Below, in pieces: positions 1 to 7,929 of a stretch of DNA of 8,087 nucleotides. How positions within the stretch are numbered: the stretch's first letter is position 1; every line of letters begins with the position of its first letter. The position numbers were made by a program, and so were the translations under genes. Source of the stretch: an uncultured Sphingomonadaceae bacterium (lineage in GTDB: Bacteria > Pseudomonadota > Alphaproteobacteria > Sphingomonadales > Sphingomonadaceae); NCBI GenBank assembly GCA_946480515.1, contig CAMLKX010000083.1:1-8087 (forward strand), written 5' to 3'. The notes below the pieces were generated by a model that did not search any database, was not told where the DNA came from, and worked only from the letters and a program-made list of their open reading frames with translations.

Positions 1-1359
1 GGCGTGCTCGGGTTGATCCTCTCGATCGTGATGCTGGGGCTGATGGCCAGCCTGTCCCCGGCCACGATCGTCGTCTTCATCCTCGTGCTCGGCACCGCGC
101 GCGAGCCGGCCTTTGCCGCCGGTGTGCTTGCGGCGACCGCGGCGGTGGTCCTGCTCCTGGCCGGGGTCGGGCGGCTGGTCAGCGAATGCGCCAGGCGCGC
201 GCCACGGCCACGCAATCCGCTGCTGCGCTTGGCGATCACCAATCTGCATCGGCCGGGATCGCAGACTCCAGCGCTGGTGGTCGCGCTCGGGCTGGCGCTA
301 ACGCTGTTCGTGACGCTCGCGGCGATCCAGACCAGCATCGAATCCGAGATCGAACGGACGGTTCCGGCGACCGCACCCGACCTGTTCGTGCTTGATATCC
401 CGTCGACCGCCCAAGCGCGGTTCCGAACACTGGTTGACCAGCAAGCGCCCGGAGCAACGCTCAACCTGGTTCCGGCGCTTCGTGGCACGGTGGTGGAATA
501 TGGCGGGCGGCGCGTTGCCGACCTCAAGGATCGGCCGGAAGGCGCCTGGATCCTGCGCGGCGAGCGTGGTGTGACCTTCAGCGCAAGTCTGCCGGAGGGA
601 AGCGAACTCGCCGCGGGTGAGTGGTGGCCACCGGATTATCAGGGCCCGCCGCTCATTTCCCTCGATGCAGCGCAGGCGAACGCGCTCGGCGTCGGTGTGG
701 GCGACATGATCAGCGTCAGCGTTCTCGGCCGCGAGATCCAGGCGCGGATCGCGTCGCTGCGGTACATCGACTGGCGGACGATGGGCTTCAACTATGTCCT
801 CGTCTTCTCTCCCAACACGCTGGCGGGCGCTCCGCACAGTCTGACTGCGACCCTGACCTTGCCGCCGGGAACGGAAGCAGGGATCACGCGCACCCTTGTC
901 CGGAGTTTCCCGGCGGCGTCGGTGATCCAGATCGGCGACGTGGTCGAGCGGGTCGTTACCCTACTCAGGCAGATGGCGGCGGCGATCATCGCGACCGGGT
1001 CGATCACGATCCTGGCGGGGATGGCGGTGTTGGTCGGTGCGATTGCCGCATCCCGGCAGGCGCGCAGCTACGACAGTGTGATCTTGAAGACTCTCGGCGC
1101 CACAAGGCGGCAGATCCTCGGGACCCACGCGCTGGAATATGGAATGCTCGCCGGGGTGCTGGCGGCGATTTCGCTGCTGCTCGGGAGCGCGGCGGCCTGG
1201 TTCGTGATTGTCGAGATTTTCGAGTTCAGCTGGGCGGCCGATTGGGCAGCGGTGCTTGTCACACTCGCGGGCGGGGCTCTCCTGACGCTGGGGCTGGGCC
1301 TCGTCGGCTCGATTCCGACCCTGTCGGTGCGTCCTGCCCAAGCGTTGCGGCAGCTCTGA
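1..1359 (+). CDS. ABC transporter permease, YbbP/FtsX-like, C-terminal part (5' end outside window)
   Basis: This is the C-terminal 452 codons of an inner-membrane permease; the frame is open from base 1, so the real start lies upstream. About six hydrophobic segments are visible, near residues 1-30, 39-58, 89-110, 326-350, 381-405 and 414-438. A soluble, probably periplasmic domain lies between about 113 and 320. The last three helices with the cytoplasmic loop SYDSVILKTLGATRRQIL and the ending RPAQALRQL are typical of the FtsX/MacB permease fold. The phrase MGFNYVLVFSPNTLAG and the layout fit YbbP, the roughly 800-residue permease that pairs with the ATPase YbbA beside an esterase gene. The transported substrate is not established; lipid or lipoprotein-related cargo is usually suggested. 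The ATPase partner would be expected just upstream. It has no evident link to the sugar genes on its right. A MacB- or LolC-like relative is the main alternative. Confidence 0.9.
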   Translation, partial: GVLGLILSIVMLGLMASLSPATIVVFILVLGTAREPAFAAGVLAATAAVVLLLAGVGRLVSECARRAPRPRNPLLRLAITNLHRPGSQTPALVVALGLALTLFVTLAAIQTSIESEIERTVPATAPDLFVLDIPSTAQARFRTLVDQQAPGATLNLVPALRGTVVEYGGRRVADLKDRPEGAWILRGERGVTFSASLPEGSELAAGEWWPPDYQGPPLISLDAAQANALGVGVGDMISVSVLGREIQARIASLRYIDWRTMGFNYVLVFSPNTLAGAPHSLTATLTLPPGTEAGITRTLVRSFPAASVIQIGDVVERVVTLLRQMAAAIIATGSITILAGMAVLVGAIAASRQARSYDSVILKTLGATRRQILGTHALEYGMLAGVLAAISLLLGSAAAWFVIVEIFEFSWAADWAAVLVTLAGGALLTLGLGLVGSIPTLSVRPAQALRQL

Positions 1360-1390
1360 TCCTGGTGCAACGAAGCAGCCAGATCAGAGC
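1353..1390 (+). terminator. hairpin over the permease stop codon, terminator-like
   Basis: A perfect 9-base inverted repeat, GCTCTGATC (1353-1361) with GATCAGAGC (1382-1390), is extended inward by TGG/CCA with C1362 bulged, and by TGC/GCA with G1378 bulged. This leaves the loop AACGAA. The permease TGA stop sits inside the left arm. No T-run follows (the next bases are AATTCAAAAACGG), so it is not a classic intrinsic terminator. It may instead protect the 3' end of the permease mRNA or reduce read-through into the dehydrogenase gene. The structure is seen in the sequence; the role is inferred. Confidence 0.45.
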
Positions 1391-1408
1391 AATTCAAAAA
1401 CGGAACAT

Positions 1409-1413
1409 GGAGG
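1409..1413 (+). promoter_or_regulatory. ribosome binding site of the short-chain dehydrogenase
   Basis: GGAGG lies 7 bases before the ATG at 1421, an optimal Shine-Dalgarno distance. It fixes that ATG as the start. No convincing -10/-35 pair was seen in 1360-1408, so it is open whether the gene has its own promoter or is read from the permease transcript. Confidence 0.75.
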
Positions 1414-1420
1414 ATCATCG

Positions 1421-2236
1421 ATGGATCGGGTGAAGGGCAAGGTAGCGATCGTCACGGGCGCAGGCCGCATCGGGAACATCGGGCTCGCGATCTGTGAAGC
1501 TTTTCTTCGTGAGGGCGCCAAAGGCGTCGTCGGCACGGATTTTCGGACCGACGAGGCGAAGGCGATCCGGAGCAGGGTCGAAGGCAGCTTCGGCGCCGAT
1601 CGGTTCCGGCTGGTGGAGCATGACGTTACGAACGAGCAAAGCTGGCGGCAGGTGGTTGATCAGACCCACGCCGAGTTCGGTGGACTTGATGTGCTCGTCA
1701 ACAATGCCGGGATTTCAATCCACGGGGGCATTGTCGACACCGCGTTCGACGACCTCCGCAAGGTCATGGCGGTCAACCATGATGCACTGTTCCTGGGTAT
1801 GAAGCTGTGCGCGCCGCTGCTTGAACAGTCGGTCACCCGATTCCCGGGCGGCGGAGCGATCATCAACAATCTGTCGATGGCGTCCTACATGCCGAACGGC
1901 AACAACATCGGCTATCATGTCTCGAAGGCTGCTGGCCGCATGCTGACCATGTGCGGGGCGATCGAATTCGGACCGAAGAAGATCCGCGTCAACTCGATCC
2001 ACCCCGGTTTGACCATGACACCGCTGATCCGGGAAGGCCTCGACGACTATGTCTCATCCGGGCTGTGGGAAAGCGCTGAAGCCGCCGAAGCCGCCATCGC
2101 AGGAATGGCCCCGCTCAACATGTCGAGCCAGCCCGAGGATACGGCACACGCGTTCGTTTATCTTGCGTCCGAGGAAGCCCGGTTCGTGACCGGCGCATCG
2201 ATCTATCACGATGGCGGGATCGGCATGCGCTACTGA
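1421..2236 (+). CDS. short-chain dehydrogenase/reductase (SDR), substrate unknown
   Basis: This is a 271-residue cytoplasmic NAD(P)-dependent oxidoreductase of classical SDR length. The cofactor-binding Rossmann turn is TGAGRIGNIG (residues 12-21), which has wider glycine spacing than the usual TGxxxGxG. The NNAG motif is at 94-97 and the helix Asn at 119. The catalytic triad candidates are Ser152, Tyr165 and Lys169 (YHVSK), and the usual 13-residue Ser-Tyr spacing is kept. Asp40 at the end of the second strand suggests a preference for NAD over NADP. The C-terminal DGG (264-266) is typical of the family. The start is set by GGAGG 7 bases upstream. The gene converges on the rhamnosidase operon, so a role as a sugar or sugar-acid dehydrogenase in L-rhamnose breakdown is possible. 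SDR substrates cannot be read from sequence alone, and an alcohol or steroid-type substrate is equally open. Confidence 0.95.
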   Translation: MDRVKGKVAIVTGAGRIGNIGLAICEAFLREGAKGVVGTDFRTDEAKAIRSRVEGSFGADRFRLVEHDVTNEQSWRQVVDQTHAEFGGLDVLVNNAGISIHGGIVDTAFDDLRKVMAVNHDALFLGMKLCAPLLEQSVTRFPGGGAIINNLSMASYMPNGNNIGYHVSKAAGRMLTMCGAIEFGPKKIRVNSIHPGLTMTPLIREGLDDYVSSGLWESAEAAEAAIAGMAPLNMSSQPEDTAHAFVYLASEEARFVTGASIYHDGGIGMRY

Positions 2237-2240
2237 TGAT

Positions 2241-2262
2241 CCGCTCCTGCTCACCTGAGCGG
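2241..2262. terminator. small hairpin between convergent genes, possible bidirectional terminator
   Basis: CCGCTC (2241-2246) and GAGCGG (2257-2262) can form a 6-base stem with a 10-base loop. The alternative stem GCTC/GAGC (2249-2252 with 2257-2260) has a four-base loop. It lies in the 38-base gap between the stop codons of the dehydrogenase and the rhamnosidase, where both transcripts must end. No T-run is present on either strand, so termination activity is only inferred from the position. Confidence 0.35.
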
Positions 2263-2274
2263 TAATCACTTAGG

Positions 2275-5200
2275 TCAGACGCGCGCAATCACACGATGCT
2301 TGCCCGGGCCAATCGGAATTTCGACGCCTCCAGCCGTTTTTCGTGCCGCTCGTGAATTGGTTCGCTGCCCGTTGAGTGTCGCAGTCGCCGCGGAAGGGGG
2401 CAGGACGATGTCGCCGGTAACGTTGGGCGGAAGCATGACGTCCAGCCTGACCCGGCCTCCATCATAGGCCCAATCGGTCCGGATCAGACCGGCGGAGGAC
2501 TGATAATCAGCGCCGGAATGTCTGAGACGGCGGTCGAAGATTGGCGCGATTCGCACTCGGCGGAATCCGGGCTCGACAGCATCGATCCCGGCCACCCGGC
2601 GGAACAGGAATGATCCGATCGCGCCGAACGCATAGTGATTGTAGCTGTTCATCCCGACGTCGCCGGTGTCGCTGTTCCACCGCTCCCACATCGTGGTTGC
2701 GCCTTTTTCGACCATGTAGCCCCACGAGGGGTAGCCGCGCTGAAGCAGCAGGCTGATTGCCACATCCTGCTGACCGGATTCGGCCAGCGCATCCAGGATA
2801 TGGGGGGTGCCGAGGAAGCCGGTCGACAGCTTGTTGCCTCTCCGGACGATGTCCGCTGCCAGCCTACGCCCGGCTTCCGCTTTGGCCGCAGGGGAGAGGA
2901 GGCCGAAGCGGATCGGCAGGATGTAGCTGGTCTGGCTGCCGTTGCCGATGGTGCCGTCCGGCTTCACATATTGCGCGAGGAACGCGGTCCGGCTGCGGTC
3001 GAACAGCGTGCGGTAGCGATTGGCGTCTGCGGTCCGCCCAATTGCCGTTGCCATCTCCGCCATCATCATCGCATCGGCGGCCCAGTAGGCGGTGCCGATC
3101 AGCTCCTTGGGCGTGGTCGGATCGCCTGCATTCTTGGCGTCAACGGCGAGCCAGTCGCCATAGTCGGCGCCGCGAGATTTCTGCCATAGATGGTTTGGGT
3201 TGTTGCGCAGCAGCCAGCCCAGGTAGCGCTCCATCGCGTCCCAATTCTCCGCGATGACGCCCGTATCGTCATATTGCCGCCAGCTGGTGTAGGGCAGGAT
3301 CACTCCGGCATCCGCCCAGCCCGGCGAGGAGGTCGTGAAGCCCCCGAAGGGCGGGATCACGTCGGGGAAACCGCCCGAATTGCCCTGGCTGCGCCGAACG
3401 TCGCCCATGATTCGGCTGGTGTAGGCCTGGATATCCATGTTGTAGGCTGCAGCAGGCCAGAAAACCTCCGCATCACCCATCCAGCCAAGCCGCTCGTCAC
3501 GCTGCGGACAGTCGGTTGGAAGCCCAAAAAAATTCGACTTCTGGCTCCAGGCCGAGTTGCGCCAGAACTTTTGCACCACCGGATCGCCGATGCGAAACGC
3601 GCCGGTTGCCGGCAGGTCGACATGGCCAACCAGACCTTCCAGAGTGCGTGGCGAAGGTGGCTGGGCGAGCCCGTGCAGCTCGACATAACGGAAGCCATGA
3701 TAGGTGAAGCGCGGAGTCCAGACCTCTTCTTCGCCGCCCTTGAGGATGTACACGTCGCGGGCGAGTGCGGTCCGAAGGTTCGACTGGTCGACTTCGCCAT
3801 TCGCCTTTAGCACCTCGGCGAAGCGCATCTCGATCCGCTGTCCAGCGGGGCCGCTGACCCTGAGGCGCGGCCAACCGGCAAAATTCTGACCGAAGTCGAC
3901 GACGTAAATTCCCGGTCGCGGTTGAGTCACGGCAACCGGCTTCAACACCTCGGTGATCCGGATGTGGGGGCTTAGCTGCGGTTCGACCGGAACCGACGGC
4001 GCTTCGGCGGTATCGGCCGGAAACCAGCCGGCCGAGCGGAAACCGGCGGTGGCCCAGCCGCTTTGCTCCAGACGGGCATCATAGACTTCGCCGTCGTAGA
4101 TTTCGGACGTCAGGATCGGCGAGGGCGCGGTCGTCCAGCCTTTGCCCGTTTCGATCCGCTCGACCGAACCGTCGTCAAATGTCAGCTCCAGCTGGGCGCG
4201 GACTCGGCAAGGAGCAGGACCGAAGGAGAACCGCGCGTCTGCGCTAAACTCGCTGCCGTACCAGCCGTCGCCGACCCACAAGCCAAGCGCATTGGCGCCG
4301 GGGCGGATCAGATCGGTCACGTCATAGGCCTGGTAGAGCACCCGCTTCGATGGATCCGTCGACTGCGGTGCCATCATCGCGTCGCCCACCCGGCGGCCGT
4401 TGATCCACGCCTCATACACGCCAAGTGCAGTCGCATAGAGCCGGGCCGATCGAACCTTCCGTGCGGCAGCGAATTCCCGCCGCAGCAGCATGGCGGGATA
4501 AGTTGGCCACGGTTCCCCCCTGGGCTTGCGCTTGGCAGCAACTGCCGGTTCCCACCCCTCGGCTGCAGCGATGTTGGTGCGCCAGTCGGGAGCGGCGACA
4601 AGGCTGGTGGTCCAGCCGGTGGCGCTGGTCAGCCTGCGCTCCAATCGCGGTCCCATTCGAATAATGGCGGCGAGTGCTGACCCCGGCACTCCGAACCCCG
4701 TCCGGCGCTTGATTTCGACGCTGAGGACGTTTGCACCGCGGCGAAGCCGCAGCGGGAAAACGCTCATCGTTGTCCAGGAGACCGGATCGTCCTGTTCTGC
4801 CTTAAGCAGCTGCCCGTTGAGCCAAACGCCCTGCAGCTCATGAGCGGAAATCAGCAATTCGGCATTTTGTGCCTTGGGCGCGTTGATGACCGTTCGGAAG
4901 TAACGGGCCTGGTTTGGGTTGGGAGCCGTGCTGCCCTCGATCCAATGCAGTCCGGCTTGCCGGTCGAGACGAGCGACCGCCGGCTCGCACGCCAGCCAAT
5001 CCGCGGACCAGTCGGCCGGCGAGATCAGGCCGGTTTCCCAGAATGCGGCCCGGCTGGTGAGCGGCTGAGCGCCGCCCTTGATCCATGACTGGACCTGCCA
5101 CCAGGAGCGGGTCCGCGACGGGATTGCCGGGCCTCGATAAGCAATGTCCGTCGTGGCCTGGGAGGCGATCCGGCCGCTGTCCCACACCAGGTTACGGCCG

Positions 5201-5454
5201 GCGGCCAGGTCTTCGGCGGAGCGAGCGACCGTGACGCGATAGGCAGTCTGGAACAGTCCTGCGGCAGGACTTGCCAGCTTCCACGAGAAGCGGGGTTGAT
5301 TGCCGCCCAGGGCAAGCAGGTCAGCCGGGTTCGACAGCCCGCAGACTTGCAGATCGATGACTGCGGCCCCTGAGCCTTGAGCCGACGCAATCCCGCCGGA
5401 TGCGATCACGCTGATCGCTCCAAGCCCCAATGCGCCACGACGGTCGGTTTTCAT
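2275..5454 (-). CDS. exported alpha-L-rhamnosidase, glycoside hydrolase family 78
   Basis: This 1059-residue enzyme hydrolyses terminal alpha-L-rhamnose from plant glycosides or polysaccharides by the inverting GH78 mechanism. Residues 1-25 form a leader with twin arginines (TDRRGALGLG) and an ASA cleavage site before Gln26, suggesting Tat export to the periplasm. An Ig-like domain (about 34-144) is followed by a beta-sandwich region (about 145-320) and a rhamnosidase N-type sandwich (322-495, AWINGRRVGD). A concanavalin-like domain (505-610), the alpha/alpha barrel (about 615-960) and a C-terminal beta domain come next. The barrel carries DCPQRDERLGWMGD (648-661) and TTMWERW (920-926). By family knowledge Glu654 and Glu924 are the likely general acid and base; their spacing of 270 matches the family. 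The ATG at 5454 has GGGAG six bases upstream, so it is preferred to the TTG one codon earlier. The gene follows the transporter by 43 bases. GH78 assignment is secure; the exact glycoside substrate is unknown. Confidence 0.97.
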   Translation of the reverse strand: MKTDRRGALGLGAISVIASGGIASAQGSGAAVIDLQVCGLSNPADLLALGGNQPRFSWKLASPAAGLFQTAYRVTVARSAEDLAAGRNLVWDSGRIASQATTDIAYRGPAIPSRTRSWWQVQSWIKGGAQPLTSRAAFWETGLISPADWSADWLACEPAVARLDRQAGLHWIEGSTAPNPNQARYFRTVINAPKAQNAELLISAHELQGVWLNGQLLKAEQDDPVSWTTMSVFPLRLRRGANVLSVEIKRRTGFGVPGSALAAIIRMGPRLERRLTSATGWTTSLVAAPDWRTNIAAAEGWEPAVAAKRKPRGEPWPTYPAMLLRREFAAARKVRSARLYATALGVYEAWINGRRVGDAMMAPQSTDPSKRVLYQAYDVTDLIRPGANALGLWVGDGWYGSEFSADARFSFGPAPCRVRAQLELTFDDGSVERIETGKGWTTAPSPILTSEIYDGEVYDARLEQSGWATAGFRSAGWFPADTAEAPSVPVEPQLSPHIRITEVLKPVAVTQPRPGIYVVDFGQNFAGWPRLRVSGPAGQRIEMRFAEVLKANGEVDQSNLRTALARDVYILKGGEEEVWTPRFTYHGFRYVELHGLAQPPSPRTLEGLVGHVDLPATGAFRIGDPVVQKFWRNSAWSQKSNFFGLPTDCPQRDERLGWMGDAEVFWPAAAYNMDIQAYTSRIMGDVRRSQGNSGGFPDVIPPFGGFTTSSPGWADAGVILPYTSWRQYDDTGVIAENWDAMERYLGWLLRNNPNHLWQKSRGADYGDWLAVDAKNAGDPTTPKELIGTAYWAADAMMMAEMATAIGRTADANRYRTLFDRSRTAFLAQYVKPDGTIGNGSQTSYILPIRFGLLSPAAKAEAGRRLAADIVRRGNKLSTGFLGTPHILDALAESGQQDVAISLLLQRGYPSWGYMVEKGATTMWERWNSDTGDVGMNSYNHYAFGAIGSFLFRRVAGIDAVEPGFRRVRIAPIFDRRLRHSGADYQSSAGLIRTDWAYDGGRVRLDVMLPPNVTGDIVLPPSAATATLNGQRTNSRAARKTAGGVEIPIGPGKHRVIARV

Positions 5455-5460
5455 CAATCT

Positions 5461-5465
5461 CTCCC
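5461..5465 (-). promoter_or_regulatory. ribosome binding site of the rhamnosidase
   Basis: On the minus strand GGGAG lies 6 bases before the ATG at 5454 and only 3 bases before the in-frame TTG at 5457, so it decides for the ATG. The 43-base gap to the transporter stop codon (5455-5497) otherwise shows no clear promoter or terminator. Confidence 0.7.
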
Positions 5466-5497
5466 GGTGTTCTGATGGTTATGCGCTGACAATTGGA

Positions 5498-6778
5498 TCA
5501 GGAACGAGTCGTGCTGAGCACCGCGTTGGGCAGCCCGTCGGACGAGCGTCGTTCCTGCTCAAGCTCCTCGAGCGATTTGCCCTCGTTGCGCGGCGCCCAG
5601 AGGACGCCGATGACTCCGGATGCGACCAGGAAGGCGGTTAGGATCCAGGCCAGCTGGGTGAAATTGGTCGACGCAAGCGCCGGGACAGCGAGGCTCCAAA
5701 TGCCGAGGCCGATGCGCACGACCGCGAAGGTGACGCCCTGAGCCCGCGAACGGATCGCCGTCGGGAACAGCTCGGCACTCCATAGCTGGAAGAAGCTCTG
5801 CGCACCGAACCCGCCGGCAATGCCCATGATCACGATGTGGACGATGACGGTTTCAAGAGTGAAGCCGAAGACCGCCAGCAGCGCCATGCCGACGACGTGC
5901 AGCACCGCCGAAATCCCGAACAGCAGCCGCTGGTTCACCCGGTCGGCCAGGGTCATGAAGATGGTGAGGATGGAGACGATGCCGACCGCGAAATAGCTCG
6001 CCGGAAGCACGGTTTCCGCCCACTCGGGCAGATTGTTCTGCTCGATCAGAAAGGGCGTGAAGAAGCCGTTGTACCCGGCCCACAGGTTCCACAGCCCATA
6101 CATCGCGATGAGGTAGAGCATCGACTTGACGTAGCGTGGGCTGAACAGCTCGGCCCAGTCGATCCCGCGCGCCTCACCGCTGACCTGGCTTTCCTCCCAC
6201 CGGCGTGATTCCTCCATGCGCGAACGAAGGAAGGTCAGCGCCAGCGCGAGCACCGCCAGGTGAGCGAACAGCCAGCGCACCCCGTCGATCCCGAACGGCT
6301 TGAGGAAATAGGCCGCCCCCAGCACCGCCACCGGGCCGAGATACCAAAGCACCTGCGCCACGCCCGAGTGAGCGCCGCGCTTCTTGTCCGGCGCCTGCTC
6401 GGCGATGAGCGACCAGGAAGCGGGAATGTCCGCCCCGACTGCAAGGCCAACCAACAGGAAGCCGGCAATGATCATCCACGGCGCGCTGGCGAACACGAGG
6501 AACAGCATGCCGAATGCGTAGAACAGCATGTCGTACTGATAGATTTTCTTGCGGCCGAACCGGTCGCACAGCCAGCCGCCAATGAAAGCGCCGATGCCCG
6601 CGGAAATGGCGTTCGCGCTAAATGCGCCGATCAGCCCGATGAAGCTGTCGGACAGGCCGTAAATCTCTTTCCAGAGTGCGAGCGCTACGGAGCCTGCAAC
6701 GATCGAGCCAGCATCGATGTAGTTCGCCAATCCAGCGAGGATGGTGTTGCGCCAATTGCCGGACTGCTCTGCGCTCAT
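5498..6778 (-). CDS. MFS transporter, sugar-porter type
   Basis: This 426-residue inner-membrane carrier has about twelve hydrophobic segments in two halves, separated by a charged cytoplasmic loop near residues 185-218. Between helices 2 and 3 it has the MFS signature [12 protein letters not shown] (67-78). The second half carries [14 protein letters not shown] (335-348), and the tail has [11 protein letters not shown] (399-409). Both resemble the ExFPTxxR and KSLEE signatures of the sugar porter family, which mostly use proton symport. Its ATG overlaps the stop of the lactate dehydrogenase gene (ATGA, 6775-6778). AAGGA lies 9 bases before the start, inside the preceding gene, indicating translational coupling. 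Placed between an L-lactate dehydrogenase and an alpha-L-rhamnosidase, it most plausibly imports L-rhamnose or a short rhamnoside. L-lactate or another organic acid is the main alternative, since MFS substrate specificity is not readable from sequence. Confidence 0.95.
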   Translation of the reverse strand: MSAEQSGNWRNTILAGLANYIDAGSIVAGSVALALWKEIYGLSDSFIGLIGAFSANAISAGIGAFIGGWLCDRFGRKKIYQYDMLFYAFGMLFLVFASAPWMIIAGFLLVGLAVGADIPASWSLIAEQAPDKKRGAHSGVAQVLWYLGPVAVLGAAYFLKPFGIDGVRWLFAHLAVLALALTFLRSRMEESRRWEESQVSGEARGIDWAELFSPRYVKSMLYLIAMYGLWNLWAGYNGFFTPFLIEQNNLPEWAETVLPASYFAVGIVSILTIFMTLADRVNQRLLFGISAVLHVVGMALLAVFGFTLETVIVHIVIMGIAGGFGAQSFFQLWSAELFPTAIRSRAQGVTFAVVRIGLGIWSLAVPALASTNFTQLAWILTAFLVASGVIGVLWAPRNEGKSLEELEQERRSSDGLPNAVLSTTRS

Positions 6779-7929
6779 GAGTAGAGTTCCTTGACCAAGA
6801 TTTCGTCGGTGATTTGATCGATGCGGGTGGTTCCGGTCAGCGCCATCGCGACCTTCATTTCGGCTTCGATTAGCTGCAGCAGGTGAGTGACCCCGGCTTC
6901 TCCGCCGCCGGCAAGGGCAAAGGCCCAGGCGCGGCCGAGGAGCACGCCCTTCGCGCCCAGCGCCACCATCCGCACCACGTCGAGACCGGAGCGAACCCCG
7001 CCGTCGGCAAGGACCGTCAGCCGGTCGCCCACCGCATCGGCAATTGGCGGCAGAGCCTTCGTGGTCGAGGGCGCGCCATCGAGCTGGCGCCCGCCATGAT
7101 TGGAGACAATGATGCCGTCAGCCCCAGCCTCTGCAGCCTGCACCGCGTCTGCCGGATCGAGGATGCCTTTGATGATCAGCGGACCGTCCCACTCCGATCG
7201 GATGACCGCGATGTCATCCCAAGTGGCGGCAGGGTCGAAGTTGTCCCGCATCCAGCCAAAGAAGTCATGGAGGCCGCCCTTGCCGCCGAGCAGTGGCGCG
7301 ACATTGCCGAGCGAGTGCGGCCTTCCCCGGACTCCGACATCCCACGCCCAGCCTGGCTTGACCGCGGCCTGGGCGAACCGCCGGAGCGCGGCAATCATGC
7401 CTGGCGGAGCATTGAGGCCCGAGCGGACATCGCGATAGCGTGAGCCGGGGACCGGCATGTCGACCGTGAAGAGCAGGGTATTGCAGCCCGCCTCCCGCGC
7501 CTTGGCGAGCATGTCGCGCATGAAGCTGCGATCGCGGGTGACATAAAGCTGGAACCAGAACGGCTTGGTGGCCGCGCGGCTGACCTCCTCAAGCGAACAG
7601 GCCGAGACCGTCGAGAGGGCGAAGGGGATGCCGGCCTGCTCCGCGGCGCGAACCGCCTGGGTCTCTCCTCGCCGGGCATTCAAGCCGGCGAGGCCGATCG
7701 GGCCGAGCGCGACGGGCAACGCCATCTGCTGGCCGAAGAGAGTGGTCGAAAGATCGAGCTTGGAGATGTCCCGCAGGACTCGCTGACGAAGCGCAATCCG
7801 CTGGAGGTCCTCCCGGTTCCGGTAGAGCGTGACCTCATCGTAGGAACCGCCGTCGATATATTCGAACAGGAAGCGGGGCAGCCGCCGACGCGCGACCTCG
7901 CGGTAGTCGAGGGCCGATGCCGCCTTCAC
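6775..7929 (-). CDS. lldD: L-lactate dehydrogenase (FMN-dependent, quinone-linked)
   Basis: This FMN-dependent alpha-hydroxy-acid dehydrogenase oxidises L-lactate to pyruvate at the inner membrane and passes electrons to quinone. The 384-residue sequence follows E. coli LldD closely almost throughout. Numbered from GTG 7929, Tyr24 is in FEYIDGG and Gln127 and Tyr129 in [17 protein letters not shown] (157-168) aligns with the same stretch of LldD, and Lys254 is in IIKGILDP. The catalytic His278 with Arg281 is in SNHGGRQLD, and the phosphate-binding [10 protein letters not shown] begins at 309. The upstream ATG at 7965 would add 12 residues absent from LldD and overlap the previous gene by 40 bases. 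The GTG overlaps that gene's stop as GTGA, has GGA 9 bases before it, and puts Tyr24 at the same number as in E. coli. In this operon it would recycle L-lactate formed by non-phosphorylative L-rhamnose breakdown. The C-terminus is about 12 residues shorter than in E. coli. A relative acting on another 2-hydroxy acid cannot be excluded. Confidence 0.94.
   Translation of the reverse strand: MKAASALDYREVARRRLPRFLFEYIDGGSYDEVTLYRNREDLQRIALRQRVLRDISKLDLSTTLFGQQMALPVALGPIGLAGLNARRGETQAVRAAEQAGIPFALSTVSACSLEEVSRAATKPFWFQLYVTRDRSFMRDMLAKAREAGCNTLLFTVDMPVPGSRYRDVRSGLNAPPGMIAALRRFAQAAVKPGWAWDVGVRGRPHSLGNVAPLLGGKGGLHDFFGWMRDNFDPAATWDDIAVIRSEWDGPLIIKGILDPADAVQAAEAGADGIIVSNHGGRQLDGAPSTTKALPPIADAVGDRLTVLADGGVRSGLDVVRMVALGAKGVLLGRAWAFALAGGGEAGVTHLLQLIEAEMKVAMALTGTTRIDQITDEILVKELYS

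Noticed and set aside
621..1433. Long + strand frame of 270 codons over the permease
   Set aside because: It is a shifted frame of the permease gene, rich in Arg, Asp and Gly as expected of an off-frame in GC-rich DNA, and it has no recognisable domain; the permease frame has clear homology.
3190..3810. + strand open frame opposite the rhamnosidase
   Set aside because: It is antisense to a conserved catalytic region, has no ribosome binding site or recognisable motif, and is explained by the low stop-codon frequency in GC-rich sequence.
5455..5457. TTG as the rhamnosidase start
   Set aside because: It would lie only three bases after the Shine-Dalgarno sequence; the next codon, ATG, has the proper spacing.
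5472..5501. CTGAT/ATCAG inverted repeat between the transporter and the rhamnosidase
   Set aside because: It has only five base pairs with a loop of about 20 bases and no T-run, too weak to call a terminator or operator.
6260..6784. + strand frame of 174 codons opposite the transporter
   Set aside because: The composition is rich in Glu, Arg, His and Ala without any fold-like pattern; it mirrors the codon bias of the MFS gene on the other strand.
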